The notes below the pieces were generated by a model that was not told the origin of the DNA, ran no database searches, and was given only the letters and a program-made list of their open reading frames with translations. The position numbers and the translations under genes were made by a program. From CAKSEI01 sp964403505 (GTDB lineage Bacteria; Bacillota; Clostridia; Oscillospirales; CAG-272), in contig CAYOFP010000010.1 in assembly GCA_964403505.1 (NCBI GenBank), positions 1 through 62,450 of the forward strand: a stretch of 62,450 nucleotides of DNA, given 5' to 3'. Positions 16,825 through 24,485 of the stretch are shown here, in pieces. The first letter of the stretch is position 1. Every line of letters starts with the position of its first letter.

Positions 16825-19800
16825 ATGAGGCATCAATTCAAATTACTATCCATTTTAACTTTAATGCTATTTATTTTTGCTACTCCTGTTCTTGCAAATG
16901 AACAAAGCGATTCTGCTGACTTTGGCAACATCAATGCACACTGTTATCATAGCTTCGCTTTTGATTTCGACGATACTACCATGACGTTGACTAATGGCTA
17001 TGCAAGTAATACTGTGGAATGGCTTATTGAGGATATCGAGTTTTACGGCGACACTGCAGTAGTATATCAAAATGGAGAAGTGGTGAGTGAGGGATATCTG
17101 CAACAGGATATGGCTGTTCATATCTATCACGGAGACAAACTCTATGGAATATACACTATTCCGAGTTTGCAACAACCATCCCTAAGCGTTAATACCTATA
17201 CGGTACAAACTACTAATAGCAGTTCCAATAATTGGATTTTGCCCGTAGATAATATAAGTATGGCTGATTGTAGCACAGGAAATATTAATGTACATTTTGA
17301 AAAAAATGGTAATAATTATGTTCATCGTGGAATCGATATAGCCAGTGGGGGTAATGTCAGCCCAATCGAGGGAAAAGAGATTCGTGCGGTCGCAGACGGA
17401 ACCGTGGTAAAAGCTGAATATCATAATCACCAATACTCGTGGGGATATTATGTAAAAATAAATCATGAGGAAAACAGTGATGGAAAAAATGTCAGTACCC
17501 TTTATGCGCATATGCAAAGTTCTCCGAGCGTTTCTGTAGGCACGACCGTTAAACAAGGGGACGTAATCGGATATGTTGGCAATACTGGATATTCATCCGG
17601 AGCGCATCTTCATTTCGAAGTACAGCTTAATAATGAACCCGTAGATCCTATCGGCTACCTGACCGGCGCAACCACATATATTTCACAGCCGAGCGGATGG
17701 CAAAATGAAAGCGGTGTGTGGTATTACTATGAGCCGGCAGGAGTCAAGGTAAAAGGATGGAAAATAATCAACGGTTACACCTACTACTTTGATCTGACCA
17801 ACGGCGACATGAAGACCGGCTGGCAGAAGATCGATAACAAATGGTATTATTTTGAAGTCAGCGATAACTCTTCTTTAGTTGGAAGAATGGCAACCGGATG
17901 GAAAGAAATCAATAATAAATGGTATTACCTTGATCCAACCAACGGTAGTATGATCACGGGATGGAAGAGCATTAACGGTTACACCTACTACTTCGATCTC
18001 ACCAACGGCGACATGAAGACCAATTGGCAAAAGATCGATAACAAATGGTATTATTTTGAAGTCAGCGATAACTCTTCTTTAGTTGGAAGAATGGCAACTG
18101 GATGGAAAGTAATTAACGGTTACACCTACTACTTTGACCTAACCAACGGTGACATGAAGACCGGCTGGCAGAAGATCGATAACAAATGGTATTATTTTGA
18201 TTCAACCAACGGCAACAGGATTACGGGGTTGAATATCATTAATGGCAAGACCTATTACCTTGATCCAACCAACGGTAATATGATCACCGGATGGAAGATC
18301 ATTAACGGCAAGACCTATTACTTCGAGCCTTCCGGAAGTGACCCTGCCACATCTGATTTCGGAAGAATCTATACCGGGTGGAGGATCATTAACAATAAGA
18401 CCTATTACTTTGAAATCGTAGGAGAGCATCCGGCCAATGACTCCGAGAGTGACATGTGCAGAATGCGGACGGGGTGGACGGTAATCGGAAGCGATGTTTA
18501 CTACTTTGACCCAACCGGAGACCATCCGACGGTAAACGCAAATACTGACATGGGACGTGTATTCTACGGCGGTTATACCGAAAACGGGCGTTTCGTATAT
18601 AACTACGGCGGTTGGACAAAAATCGACGATTTTACATATTATCTTGAGCCCGCCGGGAAAAGCCCGGCAATTGATTCTAATTCGGATTTAGGAAAACTAC
18701 GGATCGGTTGGCAAAATATTAACGGCTCGGTATATTACTTACGTCCATTTAACGGAATAATGCTTTACGGCCTTCAGACCATTTCTTCGGCAAATCCTGT
18801 AAATACTACTTATTATTTCTGTCCTTTCGGAGACAGTCCTGCAATTGATTCTGATTCGGATTATGGTAAAATGATGACAGGCTGGCATGATATCAACGGC
18901 TCAACTCATTACTTCCGTCCATCAGATGGATTGATGCTTCGAGGTTGGCAAAATATTGACGGCTCGGTTCATTACTTCTATCCATCAGACGGAGCGATGC
19001 TTATGGGTTGGCAAAATATTGACGGCGCAAACTATTACTTCCGTGTTTTTGACGGGGCGATGCTCACCGGCTTTGCGAGCTTGACTGCTTCACAGCCCGA
19101 TCGTATTTATTATTTCTGTCCCGGCGGGGAAAGCCCGGCCGATGATCCTGATTCGGATTTAGGCAAGCAAATGACGGGATTGCAGAACATAGGAGATTCC
19201 CTATACTATTTTGATCCCGAATACGGCGGTATTATGGCGACCGGTTGGCGCAGCATACACATAGAATCGGGCGACTATGACAGGTGGGTCGCATATTATT
19301 TTGACGATACCGGAGTTTTTGTGGAGGCATGGCATAATTATAGAGATGTCCTCGCCGATAACACATGGGAGCAAATTAAATTGGCATCGGAAAGAGGGCT
19401 TGCCTCTCACATATGGAATGTGGGCGATGAAAAAAGCTTCGTCCTCTCTACCGGCGAAGTAGTAACCGTACAAATTTACGGTTTTAATCACGACGATTTG
19501 TCAAACGGCGGAAAAGCCGGCATTACCTTTGGTCTGAAAAATATCATGAGGAGCGCATATGCGTTAGATGATACTGCCACTAACGTCGGCGGCTATAACG
19601 GAACAGATATGTATCAATGGCTGAATACTACAATGTTCGGCTCTCTGCCGGAGGAGCTGCGCAACGCAATTAAATATACAGATAAAAAAACATCGGTAGG
19701 CGGAGGAAGTACGGAGATCTGCACATCTAATATGCTTTTATTCCTCTTTTCCGAAGTGGAGTGCTTCGGCACGACATATCACTCGGTCGAGGGTGAAGGC

Positions 19801-19995
19801 GAGCAGTATGCAATCTTTACGGATGATGCAAGCCGGATAAAGACCCAACCGGATCTACAGATCATTGAATGGTGGTTACGCAGTCCGAGAAAAGACGACA
19901 CATGCAGTTTCGGTATTGTTCACGCTACCGGACACGCAGGATACGTCAACGCCGCATGGCCATACGCCGGCTTATGCTTTGGATTCTGCATCTGA
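16825..19995 (+). CDS. Secreted M23 peptidase with wall-binding repeats and DUF6273-like C-terminus
   Basis: A 1056-residue exported protein, with AGGA about 10 nt before the ATG. Signal peptide at 1-24 (VLA-N). Residues 30-112 form a novel N-domain shared with the truncated protein at 14544. Residues about 150-280 are an M23/lysostaphin-type zinc peptidase: YVHRGIDIA supplies the first His, YAHMQ and GAHLHFEV the others, with VKQGDVIGYVGNTG between, all characteristic of peptidoglycan endopeptidases. Residues about 290-835 carry some 25 aromatic wall-binding repeats (GWKIINGYTYYFDL..GDMKTGW, WYYFEVSD) like choline- or glucan-binding modules. The last 215 residues match DUF6273 (YGFNHDDL..GGKAGITFG, MYQWLN, EWWLRSP). 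It should cleave wall cross-links, its own or a competitor's. Confidence 0.87.
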   Translation: MRHQFKLLSILTLMLFIFATPVLANEQSDSADFGNINAHCYHSFAFDFDDTTMTLTNGYASNTVEWLIEDIEFYGDTAVVYQNGEVVSEGYLQQDMAVHIYHGDKLYGIYTIPSLQQPSLSVNTYTVQTTNSSSNNWILPVDNISMADCSTGNINVHFEKNGNNYVHRGIDIASGGNVSPIEGKEIRAVADGTVVKAEYHNHQYSWGYYVKINHEENSDGKNVSTLYAHMQSSPSVSVGTTVKQGDVIGYVGNTGYSSGAHLHFEVQLNNEPVDPIGYLTGATTYISQPSGWQNESGVWYYYEPAGVKVKGWKIINGYTYYFDLTNGDMKTGWQKIDNKWYYFEVSDNSSLVGRMATGWKEINNKWYYLDPTNGSMITGWKSINGYTYYFDLTNGDMKTNWQKIDNKWYYFEVSDNSSLVGRMATGWKVINGYTYYFDLTNGDMKTGWQKIDNKWYYFDSTNGNRITGLNIINGKTYYLDPTNGNMITGWKIINGKTYYFEPSGSDPATSDFGRIYTGWRIINNKTYYFEIVGEHPANDSESDMCRMRTGWTVIGSDVYYFDPTGDHPTVNANTDMGRVFYGGYTENGRFVYNYGGWTKIDDFTYYLEPAGKSPAIDSNSDLGKLRIGWQNINGSVYYLRPFNGIMLYGLQTISSANPVNTTYYFCPFGDSPAIDSDSDYGKMMTGWHDINGSTHYFRPSDGLMLRGWQNIDGSVHYFYPSDGAMLMGWQNIDGANYYFRVFDGAMLTGFASLTASQPDRIYYFCPGGESPADDPDSDLGKQMTGLQNIGDSLYYFDPEYGGIMATGWRSIHIESGDYDRWVAYYFDDTGVFVEAWHNYRDVLADNTWEQIKLASERGLASHIWNVGDEKSFVLSTGEVVTVQIYGFNHDDLSNGGKAGITFGLKNIMRSAYALDDTATNVGGYNGTDMYQWLNTTMFGSLPEELRNAIKYTDKKTSVGGGSTEICTSNMLLFLFSEVECFGTTYHSVEGEGEQYAIFTDDASRIKTQPDLQIIEWWLRSPRKDDTCSFGIVHATGHAGYVNAAWPYAGLCFGFCI
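17770..18200 (+). repeat. Near-identical tandem DNA blocks inside the wall-binding region
   Basis: A block of roughly 85-140 bp encoding NGYTYYFDLTNGDMKT and the following KIDNKWYYF repeat begins at 17770, 17974 and 18115 with few base differences. Such blocks can expand or contract by recombination, so the repeat number in this gene may vary between strains or be misassembled. Confidence 0.75.
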
Positions 19996-20000
19996 ATAAT

Positions 20001-20051
20001 TAAACTGACGAGAGTTGAATCCCTGTAAAGGGTTCAACTCTCGTCAGTTTA
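20001..20051. terminator. Long inverted repeat between convergent genes
   Basis: TAAACTGACGAGAGTTGAA pairs with TTCAACTCTCGTCAGTTTA; inside, CCC pairs with GGG around TGTAAA, with one unpaired base. The stem exceeds 20 bp and ends the peptidase gene at its 5' side and the serine-hydrolase-like gene on the other strand. There is no long T-run, but the hairpin is strong enough to act as a bidirectional terminator. Confidence 0.7.
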
Positions 20052-20065
20052 AACAGGAGGAGATC

Positions 20066-21178
20066 TCACTCATTTTGCCATTGTCCCGAATAAAAATACT
20101 TCATCACAGGATCAATGCGCTCTATGACCATATGTATACAGTCATAATCATCGTAAGCTACGGGAAGAGGCACATTAGAGAACGTCACGACGACGTACGC
20201 ATTGTCTCCCCGCACGACGATGCCTGCCTCGTGAAAGCCGTAATCGTCAGATCCTGATTTATGTGCGATCTCATCTGCATCGAGAACGACCTTTCCTATC
20301 TCGCAGAATTCGTTATGCGTCAGCTCATACCACAGTATTTCGCCCTCGGGAGCGGCGCTCTTATACTCCCAGATTCTCTGCCATATCAGACCGATATCGT
20401 GCGCTCTCATCGGCGTCCATAATTTATTCAGTGCATAGTCATCCTCGTATTTCGGGATGCCGAGCTCCCGCTCGAGCAGTTTATACCTTTGTATGCCGAG
20501 CAGATTCCAGAGTATTTTATATGCGGTATTATCACTGTTATAAAGCAGGTAGTGCAGGACCTCTCTGATCGTATAGCTTCTCGAGCCGTGACGACCGATA
20601 TAGCCCGCTCCGCTCATATAGTCTCTTCCGTCATAATAATACTCGTCATATAATGAGTATTTTTTCTCGTTGCGCTGAGACGGGATCTCCGCTTCTCTTT
20701 GTTTTCTGTTTTCCTCGAGCATCATATACCAGGAAAGGGCAAGTCCCGCCTTTCGTGTGCAGGCAGGCTCAAAATAATCGTCTGCATTATATCCGAATGA
20801 CATCCTACTCCCGAGATCTATGACGTAAAAAGCTACATCATAGTATCTGTAATAGCTATAATTCATAGCGTTGTACAGTGCCTGCTGCTGTTCCTCGGGT
20901 ATAACGAAATCGGAATTATTTACTGTGATCGTATCCTTTACAAATGTATCGTTTCTATTGAGTATCTCGGGCTCTTCGGGTTCGGTCTCGGGCTCAGTTT
21001 CAGGTTCGGTCTCTGTTTTCGGCTCGGTCTCGGGTTCGCTCTCAGGCTCGGACGCCTGTACTCTGTCCGATGACTCCTCTGCACTCGCAACAGTGTTTTG
21101 GGTAGTGTCTGCGCATGAAGTCATCATAGAAAGCAAAAGTATCAGAGAGATAATAGTATAGAATAGTCTTTTTTTCAT
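20066..21178 (-). CDS. Lipoprotein with class A beta-lactamase-like fold, catalytic Ser replaced by Cys
   Basis: A predicted 370-residue lipoprotein. The start at 21178 follows AAGGGA; the ATG at 21214 has no site. Lipobox MTSC (C22), then a Glu/Pro/Thr linker (ESEPETEPKTE type, about residues 43-70). The remainder matches serine beta-lactamase-like hydrolases: FEPACTRKAG in the SxxK position, YNSDNTAY with an intact SDN (S215-N217), and AHKSG (K307-G309) in the KTG position. The nucleophile Ser is Cys (C140, codon TGC at 20759-20761) while the Lys (K143) is kept. It could be a cysteine-dependent hydrolase or a non-catalytic penicillin/peptidoglycan binder. It is unlikely to be an ordinary resistance beta-lactamase. 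Single gene. Confidence 0.75.
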   Translation of the reverse strand: MKKRLFYTIISLILLLSMMTSCADTTQNTVASAEESSDRVQASEPESEPETEPKTETEPETEPETEPEEPEILNRNDTFVKDTITVNNSDFVIPEEQQQALYNAMNYSYYRYYDVAFYVIDLGSRMSFGYNADDYFEPACTRKAGLALSWYMMLEENRKQREAEIPSQRNEKKYSLYDEYYYDGRDYMSGAGYIGRHGSRSYTIREVLHYLLYNSDNTAYKILWNLLGIQRYKLLERELGIPKYEDDYALNKLWTPMRAHDIGLIWQRIWEYKSAAPEGEILWYELTHNEFCEIGKVVLDADEIAHKSGSDDYGFHEAGIVVRGDNAYVVVTFSNVPLPVAYDDYDCIHMVIERIDPVMKYFYSGQWQNE

Positions 21179-21199
21179 ATTTTTCCCTTTGAAGTTTTT

Positions 21200-21240
21200 A
21201 AGGCAATACCGCATAGTTCTGACGGTGCAGCATTGTCTTA
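21200..21240. repeat. Short fragment related to the proS-upstream MITE-like element
   Basis: AGGCAATACCGC (21201-21212) followed by TTCTGACGG (21217-21225) resembles the left end of the 175-bp element at 37736 (GGCAACACCGC, then TTCTGACGG at a similar distance). It lies upstream of the lipoprotein start on the minus strand. No right end could be identified. Confidence 0.4.
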
Positions 21241-21287
21241 TATATTATGCCATAAAATACAAAAAAAGTAAAGAATATTATCAAATA

Positions 21288-21322
21288 AAGAAAGAACCTG
21301 TGTTTTACACAAGTTCTTTCGT
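21288..21322 (-). terminator. Intrinsic terminator of nfnAB
   Basis: Read on the minus strand, GAAAGAACTTGTGT pairs with ACACAGGTTCTTTC (one mismatch) and is followed by a T-rich tract, just after the nfnB stop. Confidence 0.75.
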
Positions 21323-21326
21323 CTTT

Positions 21327-22739
21327 TTATTTACTTAAATACTCGTCGATCGACTTTGCAGCTAATTTACCTGCCCCCATCGCAGATATGACTGTTGCAG
21401 CGCCTGTGACGGCATCGCCGCCTGCATAAACGCCCTCTTTCGTCGTTGCACCTGTGCTCTCCTCGACGATGATGCCTCCGCGTGAGTTAACCTCGAGTCC
21501 TACGGTCGTCGATTTTATCAGCGGATTCGGCGATGTGCCGATGGATATGACCACCGTATCAACATCGAGCACAAATTCGCTTCCCTCAACGGGAACGGGA
21601 CGGCGACGGCCTCTCTCATCAGGCTCGCCAAGCTCCATCCTGATACACTTCATACCCGTGACAGTGCCGTTTTTGGGGTCACGCTTGTCGTCGGGATTAT
21701 CATAACCGAGTATTTCTACCGGGTTATTGAGAAGAAGGAATTCGATTCCCTCCTCCTGTGCATGCTCGACTTCCTCTTTTCTTGCGGGGAGCTCCTCCAT
21801 GGATCTGCGGTATACGATATATACCTTCTCTGCTCCGAGACGGAGCGCCGTGCGTGCCGCATCCATTGCGACGTTACCGCCGCCGACGACAGCGACCTTG
21901 CCGCCCTTCATAATAGGAGTGACGGGTTCGCTCTTATATGCTTTCATCAGATTCGAGCGTGTTAAGAACTCGTTTGCCGAGTAGACGCCCTTATATGACT
22001 CGCCGGGTATACCCATGAAGTTCGGCAGACCAGCGCCCGAGCCGATAAAGACAGCCTCGTATCCGTCCTCAATAAGCTCATCGACCGTCAGGGTCTTACC
22101 TATGACCATATTCGTTTCCATGTCGACGCCCATAGCGATGAGGTTATCGACCTCTTTTTGCACGATCGCTTTAGGCAGACGGAACTCGGGAATACCATAG
22201 ACGAGAACACCGCCTGCTGTATGGAGCGCCTCAAATACCGTGACCTTGTAGCCTTTTTTCGCGAGATCTCCTGCGCAGGTAAGACCCGAAGGGCCTGAGC
22301 CTACGACCGCTACCTTATGACCGTTCGTCGCCGGTACTTCCGGTGCGCTCTCACAGTGCGCATTATGCCAATCGGCGACAAAACGCTCGAGTCGGCCAAT
22401 GCCGACAGGCTCGCCCTTGATCCCTCTGACGCATTTGCTCTCACACTGCGTCTCCTGCGGACATACTCTGCCGCAGACCGCCGGAAGTGACGATGTTTTT
22501 GAGATTATCTGATATGCTCCCTCGAAATCGCCCTCTTTGATCTTTGCGATAAACTCGGGGATATGTATATTTACGGGACAGCCCGAAACACAGGGCATAT
22601 TTTTGCAGGCAAGGCAACGGAGCGCCTCATCGATTGCCGTCTCCTCCGAATAGCCGAGCGCCACCTCGTCAAAATTATGCGCACGAACCTGCGGCTCCTG
22701 TACAGGCATGGGGTTTTTATTAGGACTCATATTCGGCAT
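21327..22739 (-). CDS. nfnB: NADPH-binding subunit of NADH-dependent ferredoxin:NADP oxidoreductase (GltA-like)
   Basis: A 470-residue flavoprotein of the glutamate-synthase small-subunit type. The N-terminal Cys clusters (CLACKNMPCVSGCP and CGRVCPQETQCESKC) should hold two [4Fe-4S] centres. VVGSGPSGLTCAGDL is the FAD-binding loop and VVGGGNVAMDAARTA the NADPH-binding loop; the C-terminal GGDAVTGAATVISAMGAG stretch completes the FAD site. Alone it could be annotated as gltA (gltD type), but it starts 1 nt after an NfnA-type partner and no glutamate synthase large subunit is nearby. NfnAB therefore fits better: electron bifurcation or confurcation between NADH, ferredoxin and NADPH. Confidence 0.88.
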   Translation of the reverse strand: MPNMSPNKNPMPVQEPQVRAHNFDEVALGYSEETAIDEALRCLACKNMPCVSGCPVNIHIPEFIAKIKEGDFEGAYQIISKTSSLPAVCGRVCPQETQCESKCVRGIKGEPVGIGRLERFVADWHNAHCESAPEVPATNGHKVAVVGSGPSGLTCAGDLAKKGYKVTVFEALHTAGGVLVYGIPEFRLPKAIVQKEVDNLIAMGVDMETNMVIGKTLTVDELIEDGYEAVFIGSGAGLPNFMGIPGESYKGVYSANEFLTRSNLMKAYKSEPVTPIMKGGKVAVVGGGNVAMDAARTALRLGAEKVYIVYRRSMEELPARKEEVEHAQEEGIEFLLLNNPVEILGYDNPDDKRDPKNGTVTGMKCIRMELGEPDERGRRRPVPVEGSEFVLDVDTVVISIGTSPNPLIKSTTVGLEVNSRGGIIVEESTGATTKEGVYAGGDAVTGAATVISAMGAGKLAAKSIDEYLSK

Positions 22740-22740
22740 A

Positions 22741-23595
22741 TCACTTTACCTCCTTATTCAAGAGATTGCACGTCGCCTCATGTGCGTGCCTCTCAAAATC
22801 ACGGTACATAGCGCCCCGTGACATCGCCTCGTCAAAATCGACCTCATATCCGTCGAAGTCGGGACCGTCAACACAGGCAAACTTGGTGACCTTCTTACCG
22901 TCGACATTGAGGGTAAGGCGGCATCCGCCGCACATGCCCGTACCGTCTATCATGATCGGGTTCATGGAAACAACGCAGGGAATGCCCGTGGGCTTTACCG
23001 CCGCGACGACAAATTTCATCATGATAAGCGGTCCTATGGTGATGACCTTATCAAATTTTTTGCCCTGCGCAAACATCTCGTTCAAAGGAATGCAGACATT
23101 GCCCTCTCTGCCGTACGAGCCGTCGTCTGTCATGACGATAAGCTCATCAGAGCAGGCCTTGAATTCATCCTCGAGTATCAGCAGATCTTTATTGCGGAAA
23201 CCGATAACACTCGTCACCTCACAGCCCATCTCGTGCAGCTTCTGCGCGATAGGAAGCGCTATGGCGCATCCGACTCCGCCGCCGACGATGCATACGCTCT
23301 TCAAGCCCTCACACTCGGTCGCAACGCCGAGAGGTCCGACGAAATCCTGTATGTACTCTCCCTCGTTTTTATGATTCAAAAGCTCGGTGGTCGCACCGAC
23401 GATCTGAAATATTATTCTTACAGTACCCTTTTCCGTATCGGCTCCGGCGATAGTAAGCGGAATCCGCTCTCCCTCTTCGTTTACACGGAGAATAATAAAC
23501 TGGCCCGGCTCCGCCTTCGCAGCAACAAAGGGCGCCTCGATATCCATCATGGTAACCGTTGGATTCAGGCTCTTTTTTAATACGATCTTATACAT
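22741..23595 (-). CDS. nfnA: NADH/ferredoxin-binding subunit of NADH-dependent ferredoxin:NADP oxidoreductase
   Basis: A 284-residue protein of the dihydroorotate-dehydrogenase electron-transfer (PyrK) type. It has an FAD-binding barrel (about 1-95, with GQFIILRVNEEGERIPLTI), a nucleotide-binding half with CIVGGGVGCAIALPIA, and a C-terminal [2Fe-2S] motif MCGGCRLTL...FACVDGPDFDG. This is the NfnA/SudB architecture, and the adjacent nfnB supports it. AAAAGGAG precedes the ATG. It is divergent from rex, and the shared 223-bp region makes Rex control plausible. Confidence 0.88.
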   Translation of the reverse strand: MYKIVLKKSLNPTVTMMDIEAPFVAAKAEPGQFIILRVNEEGERIPLTIAGADTEKGTVRIIFQIVGATTELLNHKNEGEYIQDFVGPLGVATECEGLKSVCIVGGGVGCAIALPIAQKLHEMGCEVTSVIGFRNKDLLILEDEFKACSDELIVMTDDGSYGREGNVCIPLNEMFAQGKKFDKVITIGPLIMMKFVVAAVKPTGIPCVVSMNPIMIDGTGMCGGCRLTLNVDGKKVTKFACVDGPDFDGYEVDFDEAMSRGAMYRDFERHAHEATCNLLNKEVK

Positions 23596-23624
23596 CTTCG
23601 ACTCCTTTTCAGTATATCTATACT

Positions 23625-23653
23625 ATTATAGCACTATTTTTCTGAATTGCAAA
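23625..23653 (-). promoter_or_regulatory. Promoter of nfnAB
   Basis: On the minus strand: TTTGCA, a 17-bp spacer ending in TGC, and TATAAT (extended -10), 30 bp upstream of the nfnA start. Confidence 0.65.
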
Positions 23654-23758
23654 GCCAAAATATACATATTTATACTTTTTTGTGCAAATAGTATTAAAAA
23701 TCGGCGATATTATTCTGTTTTTTCTATAAATCAATATTTATCGATAAGGATTTATCTA

Positions 23759-23787
23759 TTGACCTATACCAGAATAAGGTATATAAT
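23759..23787 (+). promoter_or_regulatory. Promoter of rex-adhE with an inverted repeat in its spacer
   Basis: TTGACC (23759-23764), a 17-bp spacer and TATAAT (23782-23787). The spacer carries TATACC-N7-GGTATA (23765-23783), a dyad placed where a repressor would block RNA polymerase. It does not match the usual Rex consensus (TTGTTAA-N4-TTAACAA), so the binding protein is uncertain. Confidence 0.65.
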
Positions 23788-23818
23788 ATATAAGAAAACA
23801 AAAACGACGGAGAAAACG

Positions 23819-24448
23819 ATGGAAAAGTCCATATCGAGGCAGACGATGCGCAGACTGCCGGCATATTTACATTATCTGAAATATGTTGCGGGAACAAAAG
23901 AGACGATATCAGCGACCGCACTCGCCTCGGCATTCGGATTAAACGACGTACAGGTGAGGAAGGACCTCGGCTCTGTGAGCGGAAGCGGCAGACCAAAGAC
24001 GGGATATATCATAGAGGAGCTCATATCGCAAATCGAAAACATGCTCGGATGTGGCTCGGTGACAAAGACTGTCCTCATCGGCGCAGGGCACCTCGGCTCT
24101 GCACTGCTCGCATATGACGGCTTTAGCGATTACGGACTGACGATCTCTGCGGCGTTTGATACCGACACCGAAAAACACGGCACAGTCATACACGGAAAAC
24201 CCGTACTTCCCATGGAGAAATTACAGGAGGTATGCCGTGAGTCGAAAATAAACCTCGCCATACTGACAGTCCCCATCGAAGCGGCGCAAGAAGTATGCAA
24301 CTGCCTGGTCGAATGCGGCGTGCGCGCCATTTGGAATTTCGCACCGACCATACTGCGTGTGCCGAAAGGTATTAAGGTGGAAAACGAAAATCTCGCCTCA
24401 TCTCTTGCGATCCTTTCAAACCACCTTTCATCACAGGATAAAAAATAA
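23819..24448 (+). CDS. rex: Redox-sensing transcriptional repressor Rex
   Basis: A 209-residue protein that senses the NADH/NAD ratio. The start at 23819 follows ACGGAGA; the open frame further upstream covers the promoter and is not coding. The N-terminal winged helix (MRRLPAYLHYLKY, LNDVQVRKDLGSVSGSGRP) is typical of Rex, and the Rossmann half shows LIGAGHLGSAL (GxGxxG) and the C-terminal NFAPTIL. The genes around it (nfnAB divergent, adhE 37 bp downstream) are classic Rex targets in Clostridia. It is probably autoregulated. Confidence 0.93.
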   Translation: MEKSISRQTMRRLPAYLHYLKYVAGTKETISATALASAFGLNDVQVRKDLGSVSGSGRPKTGYIIEELISQIENMLGCGSVTKTVLIGAGHLGSALLAYDGFSDYGLTISAAFDTDTEKHGTVIHGKPVLPMEKLQEVCRESKINLAILTVPIEAAQEVCNCLVECGVRAIWNFAPTILRVPKGIKVENENLASSLAILSNHLSSQDKK

Positions 24449-24485
24449 AAATATAATCAATATTTTCTGAACGGAGGAAACAGAA

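Noticed and set aside
19340..19995. Diversity-generating retroelement target (variable C-terminal domain)
   Set aside because: No reverse transcriptase, template repeat or accessory gene is in the window; the C-terminus fits DUF6273 instead.
21327..22739. Glutamate synthase small subunit as the main call
   Set aside because: The adjacent NfnA-type partner and the absence of a large subunit favour NfnB; the gltA-type homology is stated in the entry.
23596..23818. Canonical Rex operator
   Set aside because: No TTGTTAA-N4-TTAACAA-like sequence found; only the TATACC/GGTATA dyad, which is reported without naming the binder.
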